Shown here one piece after another: positions 17,231 to 27,500 of a stretch of 64,000 nt of DNA. This stretch comes from Pseudomonas gingeri. Lineage in GTDB: Bacteria > Pseudomonadota > Gammaproteobacteria > Pseudomonadales > Pseudomonadaceae. Where the stretch lies: assembly GCF_013386165.1 (NCBI RefSeq), contig NZ_JACAOS010000028.1, positions 252,828 through 316,827 of the forward strand, read 5' to 3'. The notes under the pieces are model-generated. The model saw only the letters and a list, made by a program, of their open reading frames with translations, had not been told where the DNA came from and did not search any database. Numbering within the stretch: the stretch's first letter is position 1; the number at the start of each line of letters is the position of its first letter. The translations under genes were made by a program, and so were the position numbers.

Positions 17231-18598
17231 ATGCAGAAAGAAACCGAAATCAAACTCCGCGTCAGCCGCGAAACCCTCGCCGCCCTGCGCGAGCACCCGC
17301 TGCTGAAAAAACGCAACAAAAGTGGCTGGGAACGTCGCGAGCTGACCAATCAGTATTTCGACACCCCCGAGCGTGACCTGGCCAAGGCCAAGGTCGCCCT
17401 GCGCCTGCGCCGTGACGGCGAAGAAGTGATCCAGACCCTCAAGACCCGCGGCCAGAGCGTTGCCGGTCTGTCGGAACGCAACGAGTACGACTGGCACCTG
17501 GCCAAGGCCAAGCTCGATGTGAAAAAACTCGACGGCGAATGCTGGCCCGAAACATTGGCCGAGCTGGACAAGAAAACCCTGAAGCCGATCTTCACCACCG
17601 ATTTCGTCCGCGAACGCGCCGAAATCGCCTGGGGTCGCGGCAAGGCCAAGGTGGTGATCGAAGCCGCCCTGGACCTGGGTTTTGTGATCGCCGGCAAGCA
17701 CAAGGAAGAAATCTGCGAGCTGGAACTGGAACTGCGCGAAGGCGAACCAGCAGCGCTGCTGGAACTGGCCGCCGAACTGGCCGAGAAACTGGCGCTGATG
17801 CCTTGCGATATCAGCAAGGCCGAACGTGGTTATCGCCTGTTCGATGCCAACAGCTATTCGCTGAGCCTGCCGGCCCCGCAGCTGACCGCCGAAATGCCCC
17901 TGGACGACGCATTCGCCGCACTCGGCTGGCATTTGCTGGCCAGCAGCCAGCGGTTGGCCGAGCAATACCGCTTCAATGGTCACTGGCGCCTGCTGCAGGA
18001 CTGGGTCGCGCAGTTGATCGAGTTGCGCGCCTTGCTCGGCAGCCTCGGCCAGGCCGCGCCACGGCAATCCACCAGCGCACTGCGCAGCACCCTGGATGCG
18101 CTGCTGGAAGACTGGCGCCCGCTGATCAATGCCGGCCTGGAAGACGAAGACGTGCGCAAGGCCGCGCCGGAACAGTTCCTTGAAGAACTGGAAGATGTGC
18201 GTTGGGGCCTGTTTTCCCTGAACACCTCGCGCTGGTTGCTGGCCCGTAGCTGGACCGCCGAACGCACCACCCGTGGCGATCGCCAGGGTGCGGCGCAGTT
18301 GCAGAACTGGTTGCCACGGCTGTTGGCCGAGGAAGCGACCGCGTTGCAACTGGGACGCTACCAGCAGCAACCGGAAGATCTGGCCGAACAACTGCCGCGT
18401 ATCGAGCGCATCCAGGCCTGGCTGCATCTGGCCCGTGGCGTGCTGGAGTTGCCGGAACTGGATCGCCTGTTCGGTGAAATGAACAAGCTGGCGCAACTGG
18501 CCGAGACCGACATCAGCGATGAAGTGCTGGAAGCTCGTGTGCAACAAGCGCTGACAGTGTTCCAGAGCCGTGCCTGGAAGACCTTGTTGCGTCTGTAA
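17231..18598 (+). CDS. CYTH-CHAD protein, YgiF-like inorganic triphosphatase
   Basis: CYTH-domain enzymes of the YgiF type hydrolyse inorganic triphosphate in the cytosol. The protein has 455 residues. The diagnostic CYTH start MQKETEIKLRV (ExExK) is present, followed by NQYFDTPERDL, LRLRRDG and the paired ELELELREG. The second half (about 210-455) is a helical CHAD domain rich in His, Arg and Gln. Start and length fit E. coli YgiF (about 430 residues). Flanked by REP elements; no operon partner. Confidence 0.9.
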   Translation: MQKETEIKLRVSRETLAALREHPLLKKRNKSGWERRELTNQYFDTPERDLAKAKVALRLRRDGEEVIQTLKTRGQSVAGLSERNEYDWHLAKAKLDVKKLDGECWPETLAELDKKTLKPIFTTDFVRERAEIAWGRGKAKVVIEAALDLGFVIAGKHKEEICELELELREGEPAALLELAAELAEKLALMPCDISKAERGYRLFDANSYSLSLPAPQLTAEMPLDDAFAALGWHLLASSQRLAEQYRFNGHWRLLQDWVAQLIELRALLGSLGQAAPRQSTSALRSTLDALLEDWRPLINAGLEDEDVRKAAPEQFLEELEDVRWGLFSLNTSRWLLARSWTAERTTRGDRQGAAQLQNWLPRLLAEEATALQLGRYQQQPEDLAEQLPRIERIQAWLHLARGVLELPELDRLFGEMNKLAQLAETDISDEVLEARVQQALTVFQSRAWKTLLRL

Positions 18599-18975
18599 CC
18601 CCTCGCCAACGCGATCACCTGTAGGAGCCGGCTTGCCGGCGATGCGATCTGCTAGCCGACATTGTTGTCGCCTGAAAAATTGCCATCGCCGGCAAGCCGG
18701 CTCCTACAGGTAAACGTGCCACACCTGTCGTACCGCCGCCCGCTGTTCGACATCAGACCCACCGAAAATTTCTTGCATCGGTAAATCTGGTCTACATTTG
18801 AACCTGATAGATCAATAAAGCACTCTGGATTAACACTAAGTGCCTTAGGTTCTATCGCAAGACGTTCAGGCGACACCTTTAAGAACACCATCGTTTGCCT
18901 CACCGCCCGGTAGGCATGTAGCACGACGGCATTGTGTGATTAGCCGTATCTGTCCCCTTTCAAGATTTTCTTAGA
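18599..18975 (+). promoter_or_regulatory. Upstream region of the cellulose operon
   Basis: After the REP pair at 18620-18710, a less GC-rich stretch (about 18760-18975) precedes bcsQ and must hold the operon promoter. Segments such as TTGCAT (18772) and TTGAAC (18797) could be -35 elements, but no pairing with a good -10 is convincing. No clear FleQ or AmrZ site could be assigned by eye. Confidence 0.4.
18620..18710. repeat. REP pair (inverted)
   Basis: TGTAGGAGCCGGCTTGCCGG and CCGGCAAGCCGGCTCCTACA are almost perfect inverted copies about 45 bases apart. They separate the CYTH gene from the cellulose operon. Confidence 0.92.
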
Positions 18976-20067
18976 ATGGTACGGATGGGTGCTGTCATGC
19001 AGCCTTCAGATGACGACGATGATGTTGCGAACCTGATGGGAAAGTTCGGCGCCAAGGCCGACCGCTATCGGGAAATCGAGGTGGCCCGGGCCTTCACCGA
19101 AACGCCAGCGCCTCCCCCTGCGGCGCCCCAACCGCCAGCGCCCACACCGCTCGAACCGGCCTCGCCACAACCCGTCCAGGCGGATGCCGTCGCGCCTGAA
19201 AAAACCGCAAGCCCGTCCTTGCGCACCTTGCTCCACGACCTCGCCCGCCAACGCCAGGCGCAGACCGCGCAACCTGCTCAACCCAACCTCGCCACCCAGG
19301 TTCCCGGCAGGATCGTCGCGGTGGTCTCGACCCGTGGCGGCGTCGGCCGCAGCACCCTGGCCAGTTTGCTGGCGATCCTGCTCAACAGCGCCGAACGCCA
19401 GGCCATGGTCCTTGAACTCGACCCGCAGAATGCGCAATACCATCACCTCGGCGCCCACCCACCGGCACAAGGCATCTGCCAGGCCAGCCTGGAACAGCAG
19501 AGCTGGCGCGATCTCGTGCAAATCGGCTACGCCAACACCCGGCTCCTGGCCTTCGGCGAGAACGATCCGCAACAGTTGCACAGCCTCGAACGCCAGCTCG
19601 AAGACGACCCGCACTGGCTGGCCCGCCACCTCAACGAACTGGCCCTCGGCGAGCACGACACACTGATCATCGACACCCCCGCCGGCAGCACGCTCTATCA
19701 GGAGCAGGCATTGCACATGGCCGACCTGGTGGTTGCCGTCGTGCGGCCCGACGCGGCGTCCCACGCGGCGCTCGAGCGCTTGATCACCACGATCAAGCCC
19801 CACCTGGGTGGTGAAAGACCGGCGAGTTGCTGGTTCGTGATCAACGGCGTGGACAACGCCCATGCCTTGTCCGTGGATATCGCGCAGATCCTCGAAAATC
19901 AACTGAAGGCGCAATGGCTGGGCACGGTCAGTTGGGACGACGCGATCGCCGAGGCGCTGGCCTACGAATGCAATCCGTTCGAGCAGTCCGCCGAATCCCG
20001 TGGCTGCCAGGACATCCTGGCAATCGCCGACAAACTCCACGACCTGCTGGAGTCACAGCACCCATGA
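18976..20067 (+). CDS. bcsQ: Cellulose biosynthesis protein BcsQ/WssA with BcsR-like N-terminus
   Basis: MinD/ParA-like NTPase that in enterobacteria localises and supports the cellulose synthase complex at the pole. Up to 363 residues; the start is uncertain (ATG at 18976, 18985 or 18997, none with a clear ribosome site). Residues about 15-35 (DDVANLMGKFG, then DRYREIE) resemble BcsR/BcsP-type proteins, then comes a Pro-rich linker (45-75), then the NTPase domain. The P-loop reads TRGGVGRST, with Arg120 and Arg125 where MinD-type proteins have lysines. The later LIIDTPAG motif is present. The stop overlaps the bcsA start by ATGA. Confidence 0.9.
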   Translation: MVRMGAVMQPSDDDDDVANLMGKFGAKADRYREIEVARAFTETPAPPPAAPQPPAPTPLEPASPQPVQADAVAPEKTASPSLRTLLHDLARQRQAQTAQPAQPNLATQVPGRIVAVVSTRGGVGRSTLASLLAILLNSAERQAMVLELDPQNAQYHHLGAHPPAQGICQASLEQQSWRDLVQIGYANTRLLAFGENDPQQLHSLERQLEDDPHWLARHLNELALGEHDTLIIDTPAGSTLYQEQALHMADLVVAVVRPDAASHAALERLITTIKPHLGGERPASCWFVINGVDNAHALSVDIAQILENQLKAQWLGTVSWDDAIAEALAYECNPFEQSAESRGCQDILAIADKLHDLLESQHP

Positions 20068-22265
20068 CCTTCGAACGCCGCGTCCAACGCCTGCTCGGCA
20101 GCTCCCTGCGTCACACTCGCCAATGGTCACAACCCCTGCGCCTGGGCGTGCTCCTGTGTGCCGCGATACTCTGCGCGGTGGTCCTGGCGGGGGTGATCAG
20201 TGCCCCCGCGGACTTGCTCCAGCAAGCGCTGTTCGGCCTTGCCTGCGTGCTCGCGGTGCTGGTCTTGCGGCGCTTCGAAGGTCACCTGCCGATCATCGCG
20301 ATGATCAGCCTGTCGTTGATCGCCTCGTTGCGCTACATGTATTGGCGCCTGACCGAGACCCTGGAGCTGGAGAACTTCCACGACATGCTGTTCGGCTACA
20401 CCCTGGTGCTGGCCGAGCTTTATGCGCTGATGGTGCTGGTGTTCGGTTATGTGCAAACCGCCTGGCCGCTCAAGCGCCGGCCGATCCTGATCAGTGAAGA
20501 ACCGACCCAATGGCCCACGGTCGATGTGTTCATCACCACCGTCAACGAGTCCCTGGAGATCGTCAAGATCACCGTGTTCGCCGCGCTGCGGATGAACTGG
20601 CCGGAAAACAAGCTCAAGGTCCATGTGCTGGATGACGGCCACCGCGAGGAGTTCAGGCTGTTCTGCGAGAGCGTCGGCGCCCACTACCTGACCCGCGACA
20701 ACAACCTGCATGCCAAGGCCGGCAATTTCAACGCGGCGCTCAAGGTCACCGACGGCGAATACATTGCCGCCTTCGACGCCGACCACGTGCCCTCACGTTC
20801 CTTCCTGCAAATCAGCATGGGCTGGTTTCTCAAGGACCCCAAGCTGGCGATGTTGCAAACCCCCCACGTGTTTTTTTCCCAGGACCCCTTCGAGAAAAAC
20901 CTCAAGACCCACCAGGCGGTCCCCAACGAAGCCGAGTTGTTCTACGGGCTGGTGCAAGACGGCAATGATCTGTGGAACGCCGCGATGTTCTGCGGTTCCT
21001 GCGCCTTGATGCGCCGGGCAGCGCTGGAAGCCATCGGCGGGATGGACGAAACCACCCTCACCGAGGACGCCCATACCTCGCTGAAACTCAACCGCGCCGG
21101 CTACAACACCGCGTACCTGGCCCTGCCACAAGCCGCCGGCATGGCCACGGAAAACCTCTCGCGGCATATCAATCAACGCGTGCGCTGGGCCCGTGGCATG
21201 ACGCAGATCTTCCGCACCGACAACCCCATGCTCGGACGCGGCCTGACCCTCGGCCAGCGCATCTGCTACAGCAACGCCATGCTGCACTTCTTCTACGGTT
21301 TCCCGCGCCTGGTGTTTCTCACCGCGCCCCTGGCCTACCTGGTGTTCGGCGCGCAGATCTTCCACGCGGCGCCCTTGATGGTGGCGGCCTATGCCGCACC
21401 GCACCTGCTGCTGGCCAACCTGACCAACTCGCGCATCCAGGGACGCTTCCGCCATTCGTACTGGAACGAGGTCTACGAAACGGTGCTGGCCTGGTACATC
21501 CTGACCCCGGTGCTGATGGGCCTGCTCAAGCCCAAATCCGGGCACTTCAACGTCACGGACAAGGGCGGCGACCTGCACCATGGGTTCTTCGACTGGAAGA
21601 TGGCCCGTCCTTACATCGTGCTACTGGTCTTGAACATCGCCGCCGTGGTGTACGGGGTCTACGACTATCTCGGGGCCAACGTCACCACCGATGAAACGGT
21701 GCTGCTCAACCAGGTCTGGGCCCTGTACAACGCCATCATGTGCGCCGCGGCCATCGCGGTCGCCAGCGAAACCCGCCAGGTGCGGGCCGAACCCAGGGTC
21801 GAGGCGAAGTTACCGGTCGGCCTGCGGCTGGCCGACGGCACCGAGTATCACAGCCTCACCCAGGATTTCTCGCAACGCGGCCTGGGCCTGAAGCTGGAGG
21901 AAGGTCAATCGATTCCCCTCGGCACCCCCTTGCGGGTCTCGCTGTTTCGCCAGAAGCAGCACTATCACTTCGACGCCAGCGTGGTCTTCAGCCGCGACAA
22001 TACGGTCGGCATCCGCTTCGACCCGATGACCTTGAGCCAGCAAAGCGACCTGGTCCACCTGACCTTTTCGCGCGCCGATACCTGGGCGCGGAACTGGGGC
22101 ACCAGCGTCCCCGACTCACCGCTCATGGCCCTGCGCGCGATCAGCGTCATCGCCGCCCATGGCCTCTCCGAGTTGCTCAAGGCAACCCTCAGATTACCCG
22201 GCCAGGCGCTCGAACGGCGGCGCTCCGGCCACTCTTCCTCAGCACCTGCCCTGGACACGCCATGA
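20064..22265 (+). CDS. bcsA: Cellulose synthase catalytic subunit BcsA/WssB
   Basis: Inner-membrane GT2 glycosyltransferase that polymerises UDP-glucose into beta-1,4-glucan and exports it. ATG 20064 gives 733 residues. All key motifs are present: DD (190-191), DAD (238-240), TED (333-335), QRVRW (371-375) and the gating-loop FNVT (495-498). The C-terminal PilZ domain has RAEPR (574-578) and DFSQRG (601-606), so activation by c-di-GMP is expected. Several hydrophobic helices flank the catalytic domain. Coupled by four-base overlaps to bcsQ and bcsB. Confidence 0.97.
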   Translation: MTFERRVQRLLGSSLRHTRQWSQPLRLGVLLCAAILCAVVLAGVISAPADLLQQALFGLACVLAVLVLRRFEGHLPIIAMISLSLIASLRYMYWRLTETLELENFHDMLFGYTLVLAELYALMVLVFGYVQTAWPLKRRPILISEEPTQWPTVDVFITTVNESLEIVKITVFAALRMNWPENKLKVHVLDDGHREEFRLFCESVGAHYLTRDNNLHAKAGNFNAALKVTDGEYIAAFDADHVPSRSFLQISMGWFLKDPKLAMLQTPHVFFSQDPFEKNLKTHQAVPNEAELFYGLVQDGNDLWNAAMFCGSCALMRRAALEAIGGMDETTLTEDAHTSLKLNRAGYNTAYLALPQAAGMATENLSRHINQRVRWARGMTQIFRTDNPMLGRGLTLGQRICYSNAMLHFFYGFPRLVFLTAPLAYLVFGAQIFHAAPLMVAAYAAPHLLLANLTNSRIQGRFRHSYWNEVYETVLAWYILTPVLMGLLKPKSGHFNVTDKGGDLHHGFFDWKMARPYIVLLVLNIAAVVYGVYDYLGANVTTDETVLLNQVWALYNAIMCAAAIAVASETRQVRAEPRVEAKLPVGLRLADGTEYHSLTQDFSQRGLGLKLEEGQSIPLGTPLRVSLFRQKQHYHFDASVVFSRDNTVGIRFDPMTLSQQSDLVHLTFSRADTWARNWGTSVPDSPLMALRAISVIAAHGLSELLKATLRLPGQALERRRSGHSSSAPALDTP

Positions 22266-24559
22266 GCCCGACATTCTCCGCTGGCAGCGATGGACGCTGC
22301 ATTCGTTACGCCCTCCTGTTGCTGGTCTGCTGCGGCGTCTATCCGGGCCTTGGCAACGCCGTGACACAGACCGATAACCACACCGGCCCGGCCGTCACCA
22401 GCCAACCCCAGGTCAGCGTCGGCGACAAGAACAGCTACAGCCTGACCTTCAAGCAACTCGGACGCCGCGACCCCTTGTACCTGCGCGGCGTCGAGTCGAC
22501 CGACAGCGTCGACTTCGGGATTCGCGCCGACCAGGTGGTGACCGGCGTCCAGGTGGTCCTGCATTACGGCTATTCGGCGCTGATGCTGCCCGAGCTGTCG
22601 CAGATCAACGTGCTGGTCAACGACAAGGTCGCCGCCAGCCTGCCACTGCCCCGGGAACAGGCCGGCAAGGACCTGGAGCGGGTGGTGGAAATCCCCGCGC
22701 GGTTGATCACCGACTTCAACCGGCTGGACCTGCAACTGATCGGGCACTACACGATGCAATGCGAAGACCCGTTGCACTCGAGCCTGTGGGCCAGGGTCAG
22801 CAACGACAGCCAGTTGAATATCCAGTATTCGCCCATCGTCCTGAAAAACGACCTGGCCCTGCTGCCGGTGCCGTTTTTCGACCGCCACGATGCGCGCCCG
22901 CTGGTCCTGCCCTTCGTGTTTGACAGCAACCCCAGCCCCGCCAAGCTGGAAGCCGCCGCGGCGCTCTCCTCCAAGTTCGGCGCCCTGGCCAGCTACCGCA
23001 CCGCGACCTTCCCCGCCAGCGTCGGGCAACTGCCGGCCAAGGGCAATGCGATTGTCTTCGTCACCCACCGCGAAACCCTGGCGCTGGGCGAGCTGTCGAG
23101 CAATCCGCCCAGCGGCCCCAGCGTGACCATGATGACCAACCCCAACGATCCCTATGGCAAGTTGCTGGTGATCAGCGGGCGCAACGACGCCGAGCTGAAA
23201 ACCGCCGCCATGGCCGTCGCCCTGGGCAGCCAGTCGATGTCCGGCGCCACCGCGCTGATCGACCACCTCGACCCGCTGCCGGTGCGCGTGCCCTATGACG
23301 CGCCCAACTGGCTGCCGACCGACCGGCCGGTGAAGCTCGGCGAACTGGTCGACGCCCGGCAATTGCATGTCTCCGGCTACAGCCCCGAGGACATCATCAT
23401 TCCCCTGCGCCTGCCGCCGGACCTGTTCGAATGGCGCGGACGCGGCGCTCCGCTGCTGCTCAAATACCGTTACACGCCGCAGCAGTTCTCGACCAACTCG
23501 GCACTGCTGGTCCACCTCAACGACCACCTGGTCCGCTCGATGCAATTGCCGTCGATCCCCAACCTCAACGGCGGCCCGGACCTGCTCGACTGGCTGAAAA
23601 AAGACGACAGCCTGCCGCGTGAAGCCAGCATGTACCTGCCCCTGGACATCGCCACCTTCGAGTCGCAGCTGCAAATGCGCTACCTGTATGACTATGTCAA
23701 ACAAGGCGAATGCCGGGACGTCATCGTCGAAGACATGCGCGGCCAGATCGAAGGCGATTCGACCCTCGACCTGAGCGGCCTCGACCACTACACCGCGATG
23801 CCTGACCTGGGCAAGTTCCGCGACAGCGGCTTCCCCTTTACCCGGCTGGCCGACCTCTCGGAGACCGCCGTGGTGATGCCCGACAACCAGGAGCCCGCCG
23901 CCCTCAGCGCCTTCCTCACCGTGCTCGGGCGTTTCGGCGAATCCACCGGTTATCCCGCCACCGGCCTGCAGGTGATCCAGGCCCGCGACGTCGAGTCGGC
24001 CGGCGACAAGGACCTGCTGGTGTTCGCCACCGGCAACGACCAGCCTCTGCTCAAGCAATGGGCCGACGCGTTGCCGGCCCGTAGCGAAGGCAGCCGGCAT
24101 TTCTTCGACCTGAGCGACCTGGCGTTGCGCATTCACGACTGGTTCAGCCCCGACTCGCAAGCGGCGCTGCGCAAGACCCGCACCACCCTGGCCTGGTCGG
24201 GCAGAGGCACGCCTTACCTGGCGGGCTTCGAGTCGCCGCTCAAAAGTGGTCGCAGTGTGGTGGTGGTCGCCAGTAGCGACCCGGCGCGCCTGGTCGAGGT
24301 GACCGCCGCGATGATCGGTGGCGATGACTACAAGGATCTGATCCAGGGCCGCCTGGCCGTGATCCAGGACAAGCAGATCACCACCCTGACCGCCGACCAG
24401 CCGTACTACGTCGGCCACCTGGGCTGGTTCCGGCACTTGCAGTTGCTGCTGTCGCGGCACCTGAGCGGGATGCTGCTCGCCGTCCTGATCGGCTTCGTGC
24501 TGCTCTGCGCCTTGATCTTCCTGGGACTGCGGGCCCAGGCCAAACGGCGGTTGTCGTGA
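22262..24559 (+). CDS. bcsB: Cellulose synthase periplasmic subunit BcsB/WssC
   Basis: Periplasmic partner of BcsA that guides the glucan and is needed for synthase activity. ATG 22262 overlaps the bcsA stop and gives 765 residues. It has a signal-like N-terminus (YALLLLVCCGVYPGLGNA), two carbohydrate-binding/flavodoxin-like repeats, and a C-terminal membrane anchor (LSGMLLAVLIGFVLLCALIFLGL) with a basic tail. The next gene is bcsC, not the cellulase gene bcsZ/wssD usually found here. Confidence 0.96.
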   Translation: MSPTFSAGSDGRCIRYALLLLVCCGVYPGLGNAVTQTDNHTGPAVTSQPQVSVGDKNSYSLTFKQLGRRDPLYLRGVESTDSVDFGIRADQVVTGVQVVLHYGYSALMLPELSQINVLVNDKVAASLPLPREQAGKDLERVVEIPARLITDFNRLDLQLIGHYTMQCEDPLHSSLWARVSNDSQLNIQYSPIVLKNDLALLPVPFFDRHDARPLVLPFVFDSNPSPAKLEAAAALSSKFGALASYRTATFPASVGQLPAKGNAIVFVTHRETLALGELSSNPPSGPSVTMMTNPNDPYGKLLVISGRNDAELKTAAMAVALGSQSMSGATALIDHLDPLPVRVPYDAPNWLPTDRPVKLGELVDARQLHVSGYSPEDIIIPLRLPPDLFEWRGRGAPLLLKYRYTPQQFSTNSALLVHLNDHLVRSMQLPSIPNLNGGPDLLDWLKKDDSLPREASMYLPLDIATFESQLQMRYLYDYVKQGECRDVIVEDMRGQIEGDSTLDLSGLDHYTAMPDLGKFRDSGFPFTRLADLSETAVVMPDNQEPAALSAFLTVLGRFGESTGYPATGLQVIQARDVESAGDKDLLVFATGNDQPLLKQWADALPARSEGSRHFFDLSDLALRIHDWFSPDSQAALRKTRTTLAWSGRGTPYLAGFESPLKSGRSVVVVASSDPARLVEVTAAMIGGDDYKDLIQGRLAVIQDKQITTLTADQPYYVGHLGWFRHLQLLLSRHLSGMLLAVLIGFVLLCALIFLGLRAQAKRRLS

Positions 24560-24582
24560 ATTGGCGGCGCGGGAGAACAGGC

Positions 24583-27500
24583 ATGCGCCATACCCTCACC
24601 CTGACGTTACTGTTTGCCCTGGCCAGCCCCGCCCTGCAGGCCAGGGCCGAGGATCCACAGGCGCAACTGATCGAGCAAGGGCGCTACTGGCAGTCGCAGA
24701 ACAACCCCGACCGGGCCATCGACGCCTGGAACAAGTTGCTGCTGATCGCCCCCGATCAACCGGAAGCGCTCTATGGCCTGGGGCTGAGCAACGTCCAGCT
24801 GAAGCGGCCGGAAGAAGCGAAAAAATACCTCGTACGGTTGCAGGCACTGGTGCCGCAGCCCCGCCAGGCCCAGCAACTCGAACAGGACATTGCCCTGGGC
24901 AGCGATGACCAGGCCCGGCTGTTGGCCCAGGCCCGGCAACTGGTGGACGCCGACAAGTACGCCGACGCGGTGAAGATCTACCGCCAGTTGCTCAACGGGC
25001 GCCAACCCCAGGGCTCATTGGCCCGCGAGTATTACTACCTGCTGGGTTACACCAAGGGCGGTGAGCAGGAGGCCCGCGCCGGTCTCGAACGCCTGCTGCG
25101 CGAACGCCCGGATGACCGCGCCGTCGCGCTGTTCCTGGCCAAGCACATGGTCCGCAACCTCGACACCCGGGCCGAAGGCATCCGCCGCCTGGCGGTCCTG
25201 GCCAAGGACAAGGAGGTCGGCGGTGACGCCAACGAGACCTGGCGCTTCGCCCTGACCTGGATCGGCCCGCCGTCGCCGGCGCAAGTCCCGCTGTTCGAGC
25301 AGTTCCTCGCCGCACACCCGGACGACAAGGAAATCCGCGACCTGATGAACAAGGGCAAGACCCTCGCCCGCAGCACCGCGACGCCGGTGCGCAAAGCGCC
25401 CGCCTGGCAACGCGACCCGCAAGACGCCCAAGGCCTGCAGGCACTCGAAGGCGGCGACCTGGCCGCCGCCGAGCAGGCGTTCCAGACACGCCTCAAGGAA
25501 AAACCCAACGACCCCGACGCCCTCGGCGGCCTGGGCATCCTGCGACAAAAGCAGGACCGGCTGAACGAGGCCGAGGACTTGCTCCTGCGGGCCACCCAAC
25601 AGCCCGGCGGGCGCCCCTGGAAACAGGCGCTGGACAACGTCCGCTACTGGCGGCTGATGGCCGGCGCGAGCGCGGCGCAAAAAGCCGGGCGCCAGGACCA
25701 GGCGCGAAAGATGATCGAACAGGCTGCCAGCCAGAACCCCGGCCAGCCGGCCAGCCAGGTGGCGCTCGCCAACTTGCAGGCCGAGCAAGGCCAATTGGCC
25801 CAGGCCGAGGCCAGCTACCGGCGCATCCTCGCCAGTCATCGCGACGACCCCCAGGCCCTGAGCGGGCTGATCGCGGTGCTCTCGCAGCAGGGCAAAGCCG
25901 AAGAAGCGCTCAAGCTGATCGACTCGATCCCGCCGGCGGACCAGGCCCGCCTGGGCGCCGCCGTCTCCATCCGCTCGTTGCGCGCCACCCAGGTCGCGCG
26001 GCTCGCCGAACAACGCGGCGACCTGCCCGCCGCCGAGCAAGCCTACCGCCAGGCGCTGGTGGACGATCCGGGCAATACCTGGACGCGCTTTTCCCTGGCG
26101 CGCATCTATCTGAGACAAGGCCGCACCCAGGCAGCCAAGGACCAGGTCAACGACCTGCTCAAACGCCACCCCGATCAGCCCGACGCCTTGTATACCCGGA
26201 CCTTGCTCGCGGTGCAGTTGGGCGAGTGGCAGGACGCCCAGGCCAGCCTGGCGCGTATCCCGCCAGCCAGGCGCAGCCGCGAAATGGACGAACTGGGCAA
26301 GGAGATCGCCCTGCATGTCCAGACCGAAGCCGCCGTCGACAACCTCAGGCGCGGTCAGCGCCAGGAAGCCCAGGCGCTGCTGGCCCGCAGCCAGGTCCTG
26401 ACCGCCGGCAAGCCTGATCGGGTGGCGATCCTGGCCTCGGCCTATATCGACGCCGGACAGCCGCAGCAAGGCGTGGCGCTGATGCGCGACCTGGTGGAGC
26501 GCTCCCCCACGCCCGACGCCAGGCTGCAACTGCTCTACGCCGACATCCTGTTCAAGGCCGACCAGGACAACGATGCCGCGGACATCCTGCGCTCCCTGCA
26601 AGGGGCGCGGTTCAACGACAGCGACCGCCGACACTATGCCGAGCTGGTGAAACTCTATCGCATCAAACAGGCCGACCAACTGCGCGAGAAAGGCAATCTG
26701 GCCGGGGCCTACGACCTGCTCAAGCCGACGTTGAAGCAATACCCCCACGACACCCAGGCGATCTCGGCGCTGGCGCGGATGTATGCCGCCAACGGTAATA
26801 ACGCCAAGGCCATGGCCCTGTACAAGCCCCTGTTGCAGAACGACCCGCGCAATGCCGACCTGCAACTGAGCGTGGCCAGCCTGGCCGCCCAGGACCACGA
26901 TTATGCCCAGGCCGACAAGTCCCTGAAGACCGCCCTGGCGCTCAAGCCGGGGGTGCCGAAAGTGCTGATCAGCGCTGCCGGGACCTACCGTGCCATGGGC
27001 AAAAGTGCCGAAGCCGCCGAGCTGCTGCGCCAGGCCGTGGCCATCGAAGGCGGCCAACGTCGCGACGGCCAGCCCCTCGACAACCTCGACGACGACAGCG
27101 ATAACCCCTTCCGCAATCAGACCGGACCCTCGCGCCGCGCCGCGGCCCGTAGCGAAGACCCGCTGAGACCGGGCAGCGAGGCCGCCGATACGATGCCACC
27201 CGACCCGGCCATGAGCCCGCAGCTCTACAGTTCCTCGGACGCCGTGCCCGACAGCGGCCTGGACAGCGACCCGGCGTCGAGCGCCAATCCCTTTGCCCCC
27301 GGGCGCAGCTCAACAGAGCCCTCTCGTGCGGACCTGAGCCCCGCGCAGTTGGCCCTGAATGACATTCTCCAGGAGCGCAGCGGTTATATCGCCCAGGGCC
27401 TGAGCGTGCGCAGCAACAACAATGAATCGGGCCTGAGCAAACTGACCGATGTCGAAACGCCCTTCGAGGCCAATCTGCCCGCCGGTGACAATCGCGTGGC

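Noticed and set aside
21965..24460. 831-residue minus-strand ORF opposite bcsB
   Set aside because: Antisense shadow of bcsB with repetitive Gln/Val/Asp composition.
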